A stretch of DNA of 7,092 nt from an uncultured Bacilli bacterium (GCA_947631365.1 CANRLB010000056.1:1-7092); one strand, 5' to 3'. Counted from the first letter of the stretch, positions 1 through 6,636 are shown. Numbers and translations are program-made. The notes: generated by a model not told the origin, from the sequence alone.

Positions 1-1
1 T

Positions 2-2263
2 TTAGTAAGTGGAAGGTTACCCGAAAAAGAAAATGAAATAGTTATACCTACTCATTTAAAAACTAATGGGCGAATTATCCTTAATGTTGGTGATACCATA
101 ACTCTTGCAATAGGTGAAAGAATTGGTATGGATGGAGTTTCTTTAAATCAAAATAATCCTTATCAAAAAGATGATGAAACAGAATCCACATCGGAAAAAT
201 TAATTGATACAAAAGAAGTAACTTATAAAATTGTTGGCCTTATCGAAAGACCTTCAACAAGTATTGAACCATATGATGCTCCAGGATATACATTTATTAC
301 CTATATGGATGAATTTGAAAAAAGCGATTTAATAGATGTCTTTGCTCGTTATAATAAAAAAGGTAGTAATAATTATATAGATGTTACTGCTAGCATTTTA
401 GGGGTTAATAAAGATGCTTTTAATAAATATTTAAAAGGTTGTGTACCTACTAGTGAAGAATTTGATAAAATATTAAAGGAAGTAAATAAAGCCAAATATC
501 ATTATAATTTAAATTCTTATTTAATTGCTTTAGAAAATAATCCATTAAGTAATGAAACTGTTGGTAGCTTATCTACGGTTATAATAGTCGTTATTATAAT
601 TATTATTTTTACATCTGTCTCTTGTATTAAAAATAGTTTTGATATCTCGATTACGGAAAAAATCAAACAATATGGAATGCTTAAAAGTATCGGAGCAACT
701 AAAAAACAAATTAAGAAAAATGTCTTTTATGAAGCTAGTATATTAGGATTAATTGGTATTCCCTTAGGTATTTTATCGGGTATTTTTGCTTCTTATATTT
801 TAATTATTGTATGCAACTATTTTATGAAAGATTTTTTTGCTAGTGAAGCAATGCGACTAATCTTTTCTTACTCTTGGAGTGCTATACTAATTTCTGCTAT
901 CTTAGGTATAATAACCCTTTATTTATCAGCCTTTAATAGTGCTAGAAAAGCAAGTAAAATATCTCCAATTAATTCTATTAAAAATAGTGCTAACATTAAG
1001 CTTACAAGTAAAAAAGTAAAGGGCTCTAAAATAATTCATAATTTATTTGGCATAGGTGGAGATATTTCTTATAAAAATATAAAACGCAATAAGAGAAAAT
1101 ATCGAACAACGGTTATCTCAATAATAATTTCTGTTACTGTCTTTATTTCCTTATCTTCTTTTATGAATATGGCTTATGATGAAGTCAAAAAAGAATTTAA
1201 AAATAATGAATATAATTTATATTTAACAGTCCGTGATGATAATTCTGATGTTAATGCTTTAGCCATTAGTACGACTAAGCTTGATAATATTAAAGAATAT
1301 ACTATTGCAAGAGATAATTATTTTAAAATTGAACAGCCAAAATTTAGTGAAGAATTTAAGAAATTTCGTAATCGTGATGAAGAAGACGATTACGGCATAA
1401 CCATGATTGCGGTTGGTAAAAGTGAATATCAAAAATATATTAATAAGTTGGGACTTAATTATGATGATGTTAAAGATAAAGGAATACTATTCAATAATAT
1501 ATTAGTTAATATTTATAATAATGAAACGGGTAAACAAGAAAAACACTACTACGATGTATTTGATTATAAAGAGGGCGATATCCTAACAGGGATGCTTAAT
1601 GATAGTAATTTAGTTAATATTGAAATAGCTAAAGTGGTAAAAGAATTACCATTTGGTTTTAAAAATAATAATGGAAGTAGTAAGATTATTGTAAGTGATG
1701 AATACTTTGATAGTCATTGCCAAAATTCAAATGTATCAATCTATTATTTAGCTAATGATGCAAGTAAAGTCCAAGATCAAATTGATGAAATATTAAATGA
1801 TCAAGACTATTATTTAGAAAATAGTGAAGAGAATAAAAAAATGATGGATAATTTTTACACTTTAGTAGGTATTTTCTTATATGGCTTTATTATTGTTATC
1901 ACATTAATTGGCATTACTAATATATTTAATACAATAACTACGAATATGGCTTTAAGAAAAGGTGAGTTTGCTATGCTTAAATCAATTGGAATGACTAAAG
2001 GAGAATTTAATCGTCTCATTAGTCTCGAAAGCTTATTTATGGGTCTTAAATCTCTCTTATTTGGTACAATATTTGGTGTTTTACTATCTTATGTTATGTT
2101 TAGCTTTTTAAAAACTGAAGGTGATGTTTTTAAACTTCCAATTATGGCAATTATTATCTGTTTTATTGGAGTTATGCTTTTAATAAGTATTATCATGAAA
2201 TATTCAATAAACAAAATAAATAAACAAAATATAATAGAAACTATTAGAAACGAGAATATTTAA
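2..2263 (+). CDS. FtsX/MacB-type ABC transporter permease, two FtsX repeats (5'-truncated by window edge)
   Basis: Integral membrane subunit of an ABC transporter, of the kind that couples an ATPase to work on extracytoplasmic peptides or lipids. The frame is open from base 2, and the 42 codons before the first ATG (128) read as ordinary protein (LVSGRLPEKENEIVI, a phrase common in extracellular domains of this family), so the ATG at 128 is internal and the true start lies left of the window. 753 residues are visible. Order: extracellular domain to about nt 550; TM helices near nt 565-635, 730-820 and 860-930; TM near 1100-1165; a second extracellular domain of about 230 aa (1165-1850); TM near 1855-1930, 2035-2110 and 2135-2205. 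With one missing N-terminal helix this gives 8 TMs, in two TM-ECD-3TM halves. Both halves carry the same cytoplasmic coupling segment (MLKSIGATK near nt 677; MLKSIGMTK near nt 1973), showing internal duplication. No ATP-binding domain is present; an ATPase gene is expected upstream. Substrate unknown. Followed by a TCS, which suggests a role in peptide/antibiotic response. Confidence 0.9.
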   Translation, partial: LVSGRLPEKENEIVIPTHLKTNGRIILNVGDTITLAIGERIGMDGVSLNQNNPYQKDDETESTSEKLIDTKEVTYKIVGLIERPSTSIEPYDAPGYTFITYMDEFEKSDLIDVFARYNKKGSNNYIDVTASILGVNKDAFNKYLKGCVPTSEEFDKILKEVNKAKYHYNLNSYLIALENNPLSNETVGSLSTVIIVVIIIIIFTSVSCIKNSFDISITEKIKQYGMLKSIGATKKQIKKNVFYEASILGLIGIPLGILSGIFASYILIIVCNYFMKDFFASEAMRLIFSYSWSAILISAILGIITLYLSAFNSARKASKISPINSIKNSANIKLTSKKVKGSKIIHNLFGIGGDISYKNIKRNKRKYRTTVISIIISVTVFISLSSFMNMAYDEVKKEFKNNEYNLYLTVRDDNSDVNALAISTTKLDNIKEYTIARDNYFKIEQPKFSEEFKKFRNRDEEDDYGITMIAVGKSEYQKYINKLGLNYDDVKDKGILFNNILVNIYNNETGKQEKHYYDVFDYKEGDILTGMLNDSNLVNIEIAKVVKELPFGFKNNNGSSKIIVSDEYFDSHCQNSNVSIYYLANDASKVQDQIDEILNDQDYYLENSEENKKMMDNFYTLVGIFLYGFIIVITLIGITNIFNTITTNMALRKGEFAMLKSIGMTKGEFNRLISLESLFMGLKSLLFGTIFGVLLSYVMFSFLKTEGDVFKLPIMAIIICFIGVMLLISIIMKYSINKINKQNIIETIRNENI

Positions 2264-2283
2264 GGGCTTAAGCCCTTTTCTTG
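2262..2283 (+). terminator. Short perfect hairpin with T-rich tail at the permease stop
   Basis: AAGGGC-TTAA-GCCCTT is a 16-bp perfect palindrome (2262-2277) that begins within the TAA stop (2261-2263) and runs into TTTTCTTG. Four G-C pairs in a very AT-rich background and the T-run on the plus strand fit a weak intrinsic terminator. The stem is only 6 bp and the tail is interrupted, so read-through into the regulator gene is plausible. Because the palindrome ends about 10 bp before a -10 element, it could instead, or also, be an operator. Confidence 0.6.
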
Positions 2284-2292
2284 TGTTATAAT
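2284..2292 (+). promoter_or_regulatory. Extended -10 promoter for the response regulator/kinase pair
   Basis: TGTTATAAT (TGn-TATAAT) is a perfect extended -10. The hexamer 17 bp upstream (GGGCTT, 2264-2269) is not a -35 and lies in the hairpin, so the promoter would rely on the extended -10. The predicted transcription start, about 7 bp downstream near 2299, falls on the Shine-Dalgarno site, which is a problem for this assignment. The same -10 context recurs before popT. Confidence 0.5.
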
Positions 2293-2296
2293 TAAA

Positions 2297-2302
2297 AGGT
2301 GA
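2297..2302 (+). promoter_or_regulatory. Shine-Dalgarno site fixing the regulator start at 2308
   Basis: AGGTGA, 5 nt before ATG 2308. The upstream in-frame GTG at 2299 lies inside this site and so cannot be the start; an ATG at 2304 is out of frame. Confidence 0.75.
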
Positions 2303-2307
2303 TATGT

Positions 2308-2964
2308 ATGAATATTTTGTTAATTGAAGATAATTTAAGCATCATTAAAGGACTTACTTTTGCTTTTTCAAAAAGTGAATACAATTTATTTTATAAAACT
2401 AATATTAATGATGCTAAAAATTTTTTAAATACTCAAAAAATTGATTTGATTATTTTAGACGTAATGCTTCCAGATGGTAATGGCTTTAATTTTTTTAGAG
2501 ATTTTCTTAAGGGTAAAGATATTCCCACGATTTTTTTAACAGCCAGAGATGATGAAGATGAAATAGTATCTTCACTCATGATTGGAGCTGAAGATTATAT
2601 TACTAAACCATTTAGGGCAAAAGAATTAATAGCTAGAGTTAATAAAATATTATTAAGAAGTAAAAATAATAATATAATAAAAATCAAAGATATATCTTTT
2701 GACTTAGATAAAATGATTTTAAAAAAAGATGATCATGTGATAAATTTAACTGGCATTGAACTTAAACTATTAAATATATTATTTTTAAATTTAAACAAAG
2801 TAGTTAGAAGAGGCACTTTAATTGATGCTATTTTTGATGCTACAGGTAATTATGTTGATGATCATACTATCACTGTCTATTTTAAAAGAATTAGAGAAAA
2901 GATGCAAACTGACATAATAGTTACTATTAAAGGAGTTGGTTATCGTATTGATGATGAAAAATAA
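2308..2964 (+). CDS. OmpR/PhoB-family response regulator
   Basis: Cytoplasmic DNA-binding regulator of a two-component system, 218 aa, the usual size for the family. Receiver domain about 1-115: acidic pair E7/D8, phospho-acceptor D51 in LIILDVMLPDG, switch T78 in FLTAR, and K100 in DYITKPF; all conserved positions are present, so it should be phosphorylatable. C-terminal winged-helix (Trans_reg_C) about 125-216, with the TGIELKLL segment, the recognition-helix region DDHTITVYFKRIREKM and the terminal IVTIKGVGYRI. The start is set by AGGTGA 5 nt before ATG 2308. Its last codons overlap the kinase start, so the two are co-translated from one message. It follows an ABC permease, a usual setting for regulators that control a detoxification or peptide transporter. 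Target genes cannot be read from the sequence; the permease operon and popT are candidates by position only. Confidence 0.93.
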   Translation: MNILLIEDNLSIIKGLTFAFSKSEYNLFYKTNINDAKNFLNTQKIDLIILDVMLPDGNGFNFFRDFLKGKDIPTIFLTARDDEDEIVSSLMIGAEDYITKPFRAKELIARVNKILLRSKNNNIIKIKDISFDLDKMILKKDDHVINLTGIELKLLNILFLNLNKVVRRGTLIDAIFDATGNYVDDHTITVYFKRIREKMQTDIIVTIKGVGYRIDDEK

Positions 2965-4162
2965 GGTAAAATTAAAAAAGTATTTACTATTTTTAGCAAT
3001 TTTTATAATTATTACTTTTGGCATAATTTTAATGATTCATCAAAAAGAATATCAAAGTTTAATTAAAAATTATAATCAAAAAATTGCCTCTATGATTAGT
3101 CTTGTAAAAGAAAAATATCCAGCTATTAATGAAAATGAATTACTAGAAATATTAAATAGTCAAGAAAAAAATAATACCATTTTAGATAAATATTATATCG
3201 ATTTAGCTAAGGAAAGTGTTATTTTAGAAAATAAGGCCATATATCAAAAGTTTATTATTATAAATGTTTGCATTTATTTATTTGTTATTGCTTTTTTGCT
3301 GTTTATATTTAATTTATATAATAAAAGTCAAGATAAAGAATTAAAAAAAATTATTAAATATTTGGAAAAAATTAGTAATAAAGATTATAGTTTAGAAATT
3401 AATGAACTATCCGAAGATGAACTATCTATTTTAAAAAATGAATTATATAAAATAACTATTATGTTAAAAGAAACAGCAGAGAATTCTCAAAAAGATAAAT
3501 TAGAATTAAAAAAATCATTAGAAGATATTTCTCATCAATTAAAAACTCCCTTGACTTCTATTTTAATCATGTTAGATAATTTAGAAGATAATGAACTTGA
3601 TGGCCATTTAAGAGAAGAATTTTTAAGAGATATTAAAAGAGAAGTTAACAATATTAATTTTCTGGTTCAAAACTTGTTAAAACTTTCTAAGTTTGATGTT
3701 AATGCTATTAATTTTACTAAAAATAAGTTTAAAATTAGTGATTTATTAAATGATTGTATTAAAAATGTTGCTACTCTAAGTGAACTTAAAAATATAACAA
3801 TTAAATTAGTTTTAAAGAAAAATTTCATCGTTAATTTAGACTATCATTGGAATAGAGAAGCCATAACAAATATTTTAAAAAATTGCATTGAATATTCAGA
3901 AAATAATGGTCAAATTATTTTAAATGTAGAAGATAATAATGCTTATACTAAGATAACAATTGAAGATTTTGGTAAAGGGATTTCTAAAGAAGATTTGCCT
4001 CACATTTTTGAAAGATTTTATAAAGGAAAATTATCTTCATCTGATAGTGTAGGCATTGGTTTATCTTTAGCTAAAACTATTATTGAGAAAGATAATGGAA
4101 ATATAAATGTATTTTCGAATAATAATGGAACAATATTCGAAATAAAATATTATAAAATTTAA
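2951..4162 (+). CDS. Two-TM sensor histidine kinase
   Basis: Membrane sensor kinase, 403 aa, partner of the preceding regulator. TM1 about 11-29; an extracellular, mostly helical charged loop about 30-100 (contains VKEKYPAINENELLEIL); TM2 about 101-122; linker 123-180; DHp domain with H box DISHQLKTPLTS, phospho-acceptor H195; catalytic domain with N box (N311 in ILKNCIEYS), G1 DFGKG 339-343, F box FERFYKG and G2 VGIGLSLAK from 367. All catalytic boxes are intact. Start: in-frame candidates are TTG 2936, TTG 2948, ATG 2951 and ATG 2954. I chose ATG 2951; AAAGGAG (2929-2935) is adjacent to TTG 2936 and 15 nt from ATG 2951, a long spacing, so the start is uncertain by a few codons. The overlap with the regulator stop (14 nt) indicates translational coupling. 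The roughly 70-aa loop differs from BceS-type kinases, which have almost none, so this kinase may sense its ligand itself. Confidence 0.92.
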   Translation: MMKNKVKLKKYLLFLAIFIIITFGIILMIHQKEYQSLIKNYNQKIASMISLVKEKYPAINENELLEILNSQEKNNTILDKYYIDLAKESVILENKAIYQKFIIINVCIYLFVIAFLLFIFNLYNKSQDKELKKIIKYLEKISNKDYSLEINELSEDELSILKNELYKITIMLKETAENSQKDKLELKKSLEDISHQLKTPLTSILIMLDNLEDNELDGHLREEFLRDIKREVNNINFLVQNLLKLSKFDVNAINFTKNKFKISDLLNDCIKNVATLSELKNITIKLVLKKNFIVNLDYHWNREAITNILKNCIEYSENNGQIILNVEDNNAYTKITIEDFGKGISKEDLPHIFERFYKGKLSSSDSVGIGLSLAKTIIEKDNGNINVFSNNNGTIFEIKYYKI

Positions 4163-4166
4163 AAAT

Positions 4167-4194
4167 AAACTTGTTGTATCACCAAGTTTTCTTT
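4167..4194 (+). terminator. Intrinsic terminator after the kinase gene
   Basis: Four nt after the kinase stop, AAACTTG pairs with CAAGTTT (4167-4173 with 4183-4189), one T/C mismatch, then TG pairs with CA around a 3-nt TAT loop, followed by TTTTCTTT. Strand orientation fits the regulator/kinase transcript. The stem is AU-rich, so termination may be partial. Confidence 0.65.
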
Positions 4195-4202
4195 GTTATA
4201 AT
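4174..4202 (+). promoter_or_regulatory. popT promoter (weak -35, extended -10)
   Basis: TTGTAT (4174-4179), a 17-bp spacer, and TATAAT (4197-4202) preceded by TGT (TGn extended -10). Predicted start near 4209, giving a leader of about 16 nt that includes the ribosome binding site. The -35 lies in the upper stem and loop of the preceding terminator and the spacer contains its T-tract, so the two signals share the same DNA. Confidence 0.65.
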
Positions 4203-4211
4203 TACACATAG

Positions 4212-4216
4212 AAAGG
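4212..4216 (+). promoter_or_regulatory. Shine-Dalgarno site fixing the popT start at 4225
   Basis: AAAGG, 8 nt before ATG 4225. The longer frame beginning at TTG 4171 would put the start codon in the terminator stem and upstream of the predicted transcription start, so it is rejected. Confidence 0.8.
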
Positions 4217-4224
4217 TAAATGAT

Positions 4225-5115
4225 ATGAAAAAAATTAGAGATTATATAGTATGTTTTATTAATGGCTTTTGCATGTCTTTAGCAGATAGTGTGCCAGGGG
4301 TTTCTGGTGGTACGGTAGCATTTATTTTAGGTTTTTATGATAAATTTATTACTGCCCTTGATGATTTATTTAGAGGAACATTGAAAAAGAAAAAAGATGC
4401 TTTTAAATATTTGTTAAAGTTAGGAATTGGATGGATAGTAGGAATGACTCTAGCAGTTTTATTTTTAGCTAGCTTATTTGATAAATATATATATAAGATG
4501 AGTTCTTTATTTCTTGGGTTTATTATTTTTGCAATTCCTATAGTGTTAAAAGAAGAAAAAGAAAATATAAAAGGACAATATAATAATATTATTTTTGCTA
4601 TTTTTGGAGCTTTATTGGTAATATTAATTACTTATTTAAATAGAGTAGCTGGAAATAATTTTAATATTGATACTTTTAATTTAGGCACTATAATTTATAC
4701 TTTTTTAGCCTCAATGCTTGCAATTTCGGCAATGATTTTGCCCGGAGTATCTGGATCTACAATTTTACTTATTTTTGGTTTGTATATTCCAATAATTACC
4801 AAAATAAAAGCTTTTTTAAGTTTAGATTTTTCAGCTCTACCCATATTAATTGTTTTTGGATTAGGAGTAGTATTTGGTATTATCTTTTTTGCTAAATTAT
4901 TAAGAAAAGGTTTAGAGAAAAAAAGAAGTGCAATGGTTTATGCTATTATAGGAATGATGGTTGCTTCAATATATTCTATAATTATGGGGCCGACAACTTT
5001 AGAAATTCCCTTAAAACATTTAACTTTTGAAACTTTTAATTTTTGGTATTTTATTTTAGGAGGGCTTGTTATTTTAAGTTTAGAAGGAATAAAAAATTTA
5101 TTGACAAAAGATTAA
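4225..5115 (+). CDS. popT: DUF368 family polyprenyl-phosphate (C55-P) translocase, PopT-like
   Basis: Polytopic membrane protein of 296 aa, normal for DUF368. The family was reported (PopT) as one of two types of undecaprenyl-phosphate translocase, the other being DedA/UptA; they return the C55-P carrier from the outer to the inner leaflet for wall synthesis. The signature is duplicated: DSVPGVSGGT (PGVSGGT 24-30) and LPGVSGST (173-179), as expected for an inverted-repeat fold with two re-entrant loops. Multiple hydrophobic stretches (about 8) span most of the protein, separated by lysine-rich loops such as residues 53-58. ATG 4225 is preferred because of AAAGG 8 nt upstream and because the protein then begins at the conserved MKKIRDY segment. 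It has its own promoter after the kinase terminator and ends tail-to-tail with the helicase gene, sharing TTAA. Family assignment is firm; transport function is inferred from the family, not from this sequence. Confidence 0.9.
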   Translation: MKKIRDYIVCFINGFCMSLADSVPGVSGGTVAFILGFYDKFITALDDLFRGTLKKKKDAFKYLLKLGIGWIVGMTLAVLFLASLFDKYIYKMSSLFLGFIIFAIPIVLKEEKENIKGQYNNIIFAIFGALLVILITYLNRVAGNNFNIDTFNLGTIIYTFLASMLAISAMILPGVSGSTILLIFGLYIPIITKIKAFLSLDFSALPILIVFGLGVVFGIIFFAKLLRKGLEKKRSAMVYAIIGMMVASIYSIIMGPTTLEIPLKHLTFETFNFWYFILGGLVILSLEGIKNLLTKD

Positions 5116-6566
5116 CTTTTAAAATATTCAATATGATGTAATTCCTTTTTAGTTAGTTTTTTAAGTTCAATAATAAATTGTGAAGGCTTATCTTTATCAT
5201 ATAAAAGATAAGTCTTTTCTTTACATCTAGTAATAGCAACATAAAAAAGTCTCCGTTCCTCAGCGTAGGGAATTTCTTTTTTAGGGTATAATTTACTTAG
5301 TAAAATATTATCTTCAATTTGATTTGGAAAACCTAAAGTTTCATTATTGCAGTTTATAATAATTACATACTCTGCTTCTAATCCCTTAGATTTATGTACT
5401 GTGTAATAACTAATTAAATGATTTTTATAAATCAACTCATTATTATTTAAATTAAAATCATTATCTATATAATTTAAAATATCTTTATTATTTCTTGCTA
5501 AAACCATAATATCATTGCTAATAGTTATTAAGTAATCAATGATTTTTTTAAATTTTTCTTTTTTATTAATATAGGGTACGAAAATAAACGGCATACTATT
5601 ATTTTTTAAAGATTTTAAATCTTTTCTTATTTGCAAAGGGTTTTTGCATACAAATTTTGAAGCAATATTAATTAATTCTTGACTATTGCGATAGGTGTTA
5701 ACTAATTTTAATATTTCAGAATTTTCAAAGATACTAGAAAAGTTTAAAAATATGTCCAAATTACAGCCGCTAAAATGATAAATTGACTGCCAGTCATCAC
5801 CAACAACAATAACTTTTGCGTTGGTAATTTTTTGGATTTCTTTTATAAGATTTAATCGAATAAATGATGTATCTTGGAATTCATCAATTATAATATATTT
5901 ATAATTTAATGAGATATTTTTAACACAATTTGTAGCTATAATAATTAAATCGTCAAAATCAAATGCATTAATACTTTTTTTCTCAATAATATATTTTTTG
6001 TAAATTTTAAAAATAAAATATAAAATTTTCTTTTCCAGTTTGGTATATTTAGAAAATGGAATGTCTTTAATAGATAAAGAATTTGTTTTCCATAAATTTA
6101 TAAACGTTAGAATTAATTTACAAAAACTTTTAAATTTAGAAGATGAACAAAAGCTCTTAAAAGAAGTGTTAATTTTTAAAAATTTTAATATTATGTATTG
6201 CATTTCTTGTTCGCATGTTGTTACTTCTTCTTCAATAATATAAATTAGTAAGTTGCTGCTAAAAATTCGGTAATTGACTTTGGCTTTTTCTAATATGGAG
6301 ATAGCTAATTTATGAAAAGTAAAAACATTAACATTAAAATTTATTCGTTTTTTTATATCATTAACGGAAGCGTTAGTAAAAGAAATGACAACAATCTCTT
6401 CTGAGAGTGCATAGTTATTTTGAACTAAATAACTAATTTTACCAAGAATTGTTAAAGTTTTACCAGCTCCAGCCCCCGCAATTACTATAACATTTTTATC
6501 TATATTTAATAATTGTAATTGATAATTATCTAAAAAGTAATTATCTACAAGAAAATTTTTGACCAT
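5112..6566 (-). CDS. Compact UvrD/Rep-type superfamily I DNA helicase (helicase IV-like)
   Basis: ATP-dependent 3'-5' DNA helicase/translocase by family, 484 aa, cytoplasmic. Motifs in order: Q motif near 14-19 (NYQLQL); Walker A AGAGAGKT 30-37; Ia ISFTNASVNDIKKRI 61-75; Ib TFHKLA 83-88; FDFDDLI 202-208; Walker B/II DEFQD 228-232; III VGDDWQSIYHFSG 255-267; IV TYRNSQ 291-296; V TVHKSKGLEAEYV 389-401; VI EERRLFYVAITR 436-447. All catalytic motifs are intact. The GDDWQSIY form of motif III and the YRNSQELINIASKFV segment resemble helicase IV more than UvrD/PcrA, but the N-terminal extension of E. coli helicase IV is missing, and only about 90 aa lie between motifs IV and V, too few for a full 2B domain. 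Start: ATG at 6566 has AAAGG 7 nt upstream, and the in-frame ATG at 6581 has no such site; the first ATG would add only MKGFI. Monocistronic from its own promoter. Role probably repair or recombination; partner unknown. Confidence 0.9.
   Translation of the reverse strand: MVKNFLVDNYFLDNYQLQLLNIDKNVIVIAGAGAGKTLTILGKISYLVQNNYALSEEIVVISFTNASVNDIKKRINFNVNVFTFHKLAISILEKAKVNYRIFSSNLLIYIIEEEVTTCEQEMQYIILKFLKINTSFKSFCSSSKFKSFCKLILTFINLWKTNSLSIKDIPFSKYTKLEKKILYFIFKIYKKYIIEKKSINAFDFDDLIIIATNCVKNISLNYKYIIIDEFQDTSFIRLNLIKEIQKITNAKVIVVGDDWQSIYHFSGCNLDIFLNFSSIFENSEILKLVNTYRNSQELINIASKFVCKNPLQIRKDLKSLKNNSMPFIFVPYINKKEKFKKIIDYLITISNDIMVLARNNKDILNYIDNDFNLNNNELIYKNHLISYYTVHKSKGLEAEYVIIINCNNETLGFPNQIEDNILLSKLYPKKEIPYAEERRLFYVAITRCKEKTYLLYDKDKPSQFIIELKKLTKKELHHIEYFKS
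5183..5222 (+). terminator. Probable popT terminator inside the convergent helicase gene
   Basis: On the plus strand, AAGGCTTATCTTT (5183-5195) pairs with AAAGATAAGTCTT (5204-5216): 13 bp with one G-U pair and an 8-nt loop, followed by TTCTTT. It lies 67 nt after the popT stop, antisense to the 3' part of the helicase gene. Nothing terminator-like lies closer to popT. On the minus strand no T-run follows the hairpin, so the polarity serves popT. Confidence 0.5.
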
Positions 6567-6573
6567 AATAAAA

Positions 6574-6578
6574 CCTTT
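6574..6578 (-). promoter_or_regulatory. Shine-Dalgarno site fixing the helicase start at 6566
   Basis: AAAGG on the minus strand, 7 nt before ATG 6566 and directly inside the alternative ATG at 6581 (ATG-AAA-GG), which argues that 6566 is the real start. Confidence 0.7.
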
Positions 6579-6606
6579 CATTTAGTAAAGAAAAGTTTCT
6601 AAGAAC

Positions 6607-6636
6607 ATCATACCACAATTTTGAAAAAGATGGCAA
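6607..6636 (-). promoter_or_regulatory. Helicase gene promoter
   Basis: On the minus strand: -35 TTGCCA (6636-6631, 5 of 6 to TTGACA), an 18-bp spacer, -10 TATGAT (6612-6607) preceded by TGG (extended -10). Predicted start near 6600, giving a leader of roughly 34 nt. Confidence 0.75.

Noticed and set aside
2818..3024. 68-codon open frame on the minus strand
   Set aside because: Antisense to the well-supported regulator/kinase junction, no ribosome binding site, composition driven by the AT-rich opposite strand.
4171..4224. 18-codon N-terminal extension of popT from TTG 4171
   Set aside because: It runs through the terminator and promoter and precedes the predicted transcription start; ATG 4225 has a good Shine-Dalgarno site.
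5106..5120. AAAAG-ATTAA-CTTTT hairpin over the shared stop codons as a bidirectional terminator
   Set aside because: Five base pairs with one G-C pair, too weak, and no proper T-run on either side.
6040..6243. 67-codon open frame on the plus strand
   Set aside because: Lies entirely within the helicase gene on the opposite strand, no recognisable protein features or start signals.
6567..6581. Helicase start at ATG 6581
   Set aside because: No ribosome binding site upstream; the AAAGG needed for ATG 6566 overlaps this codon region.
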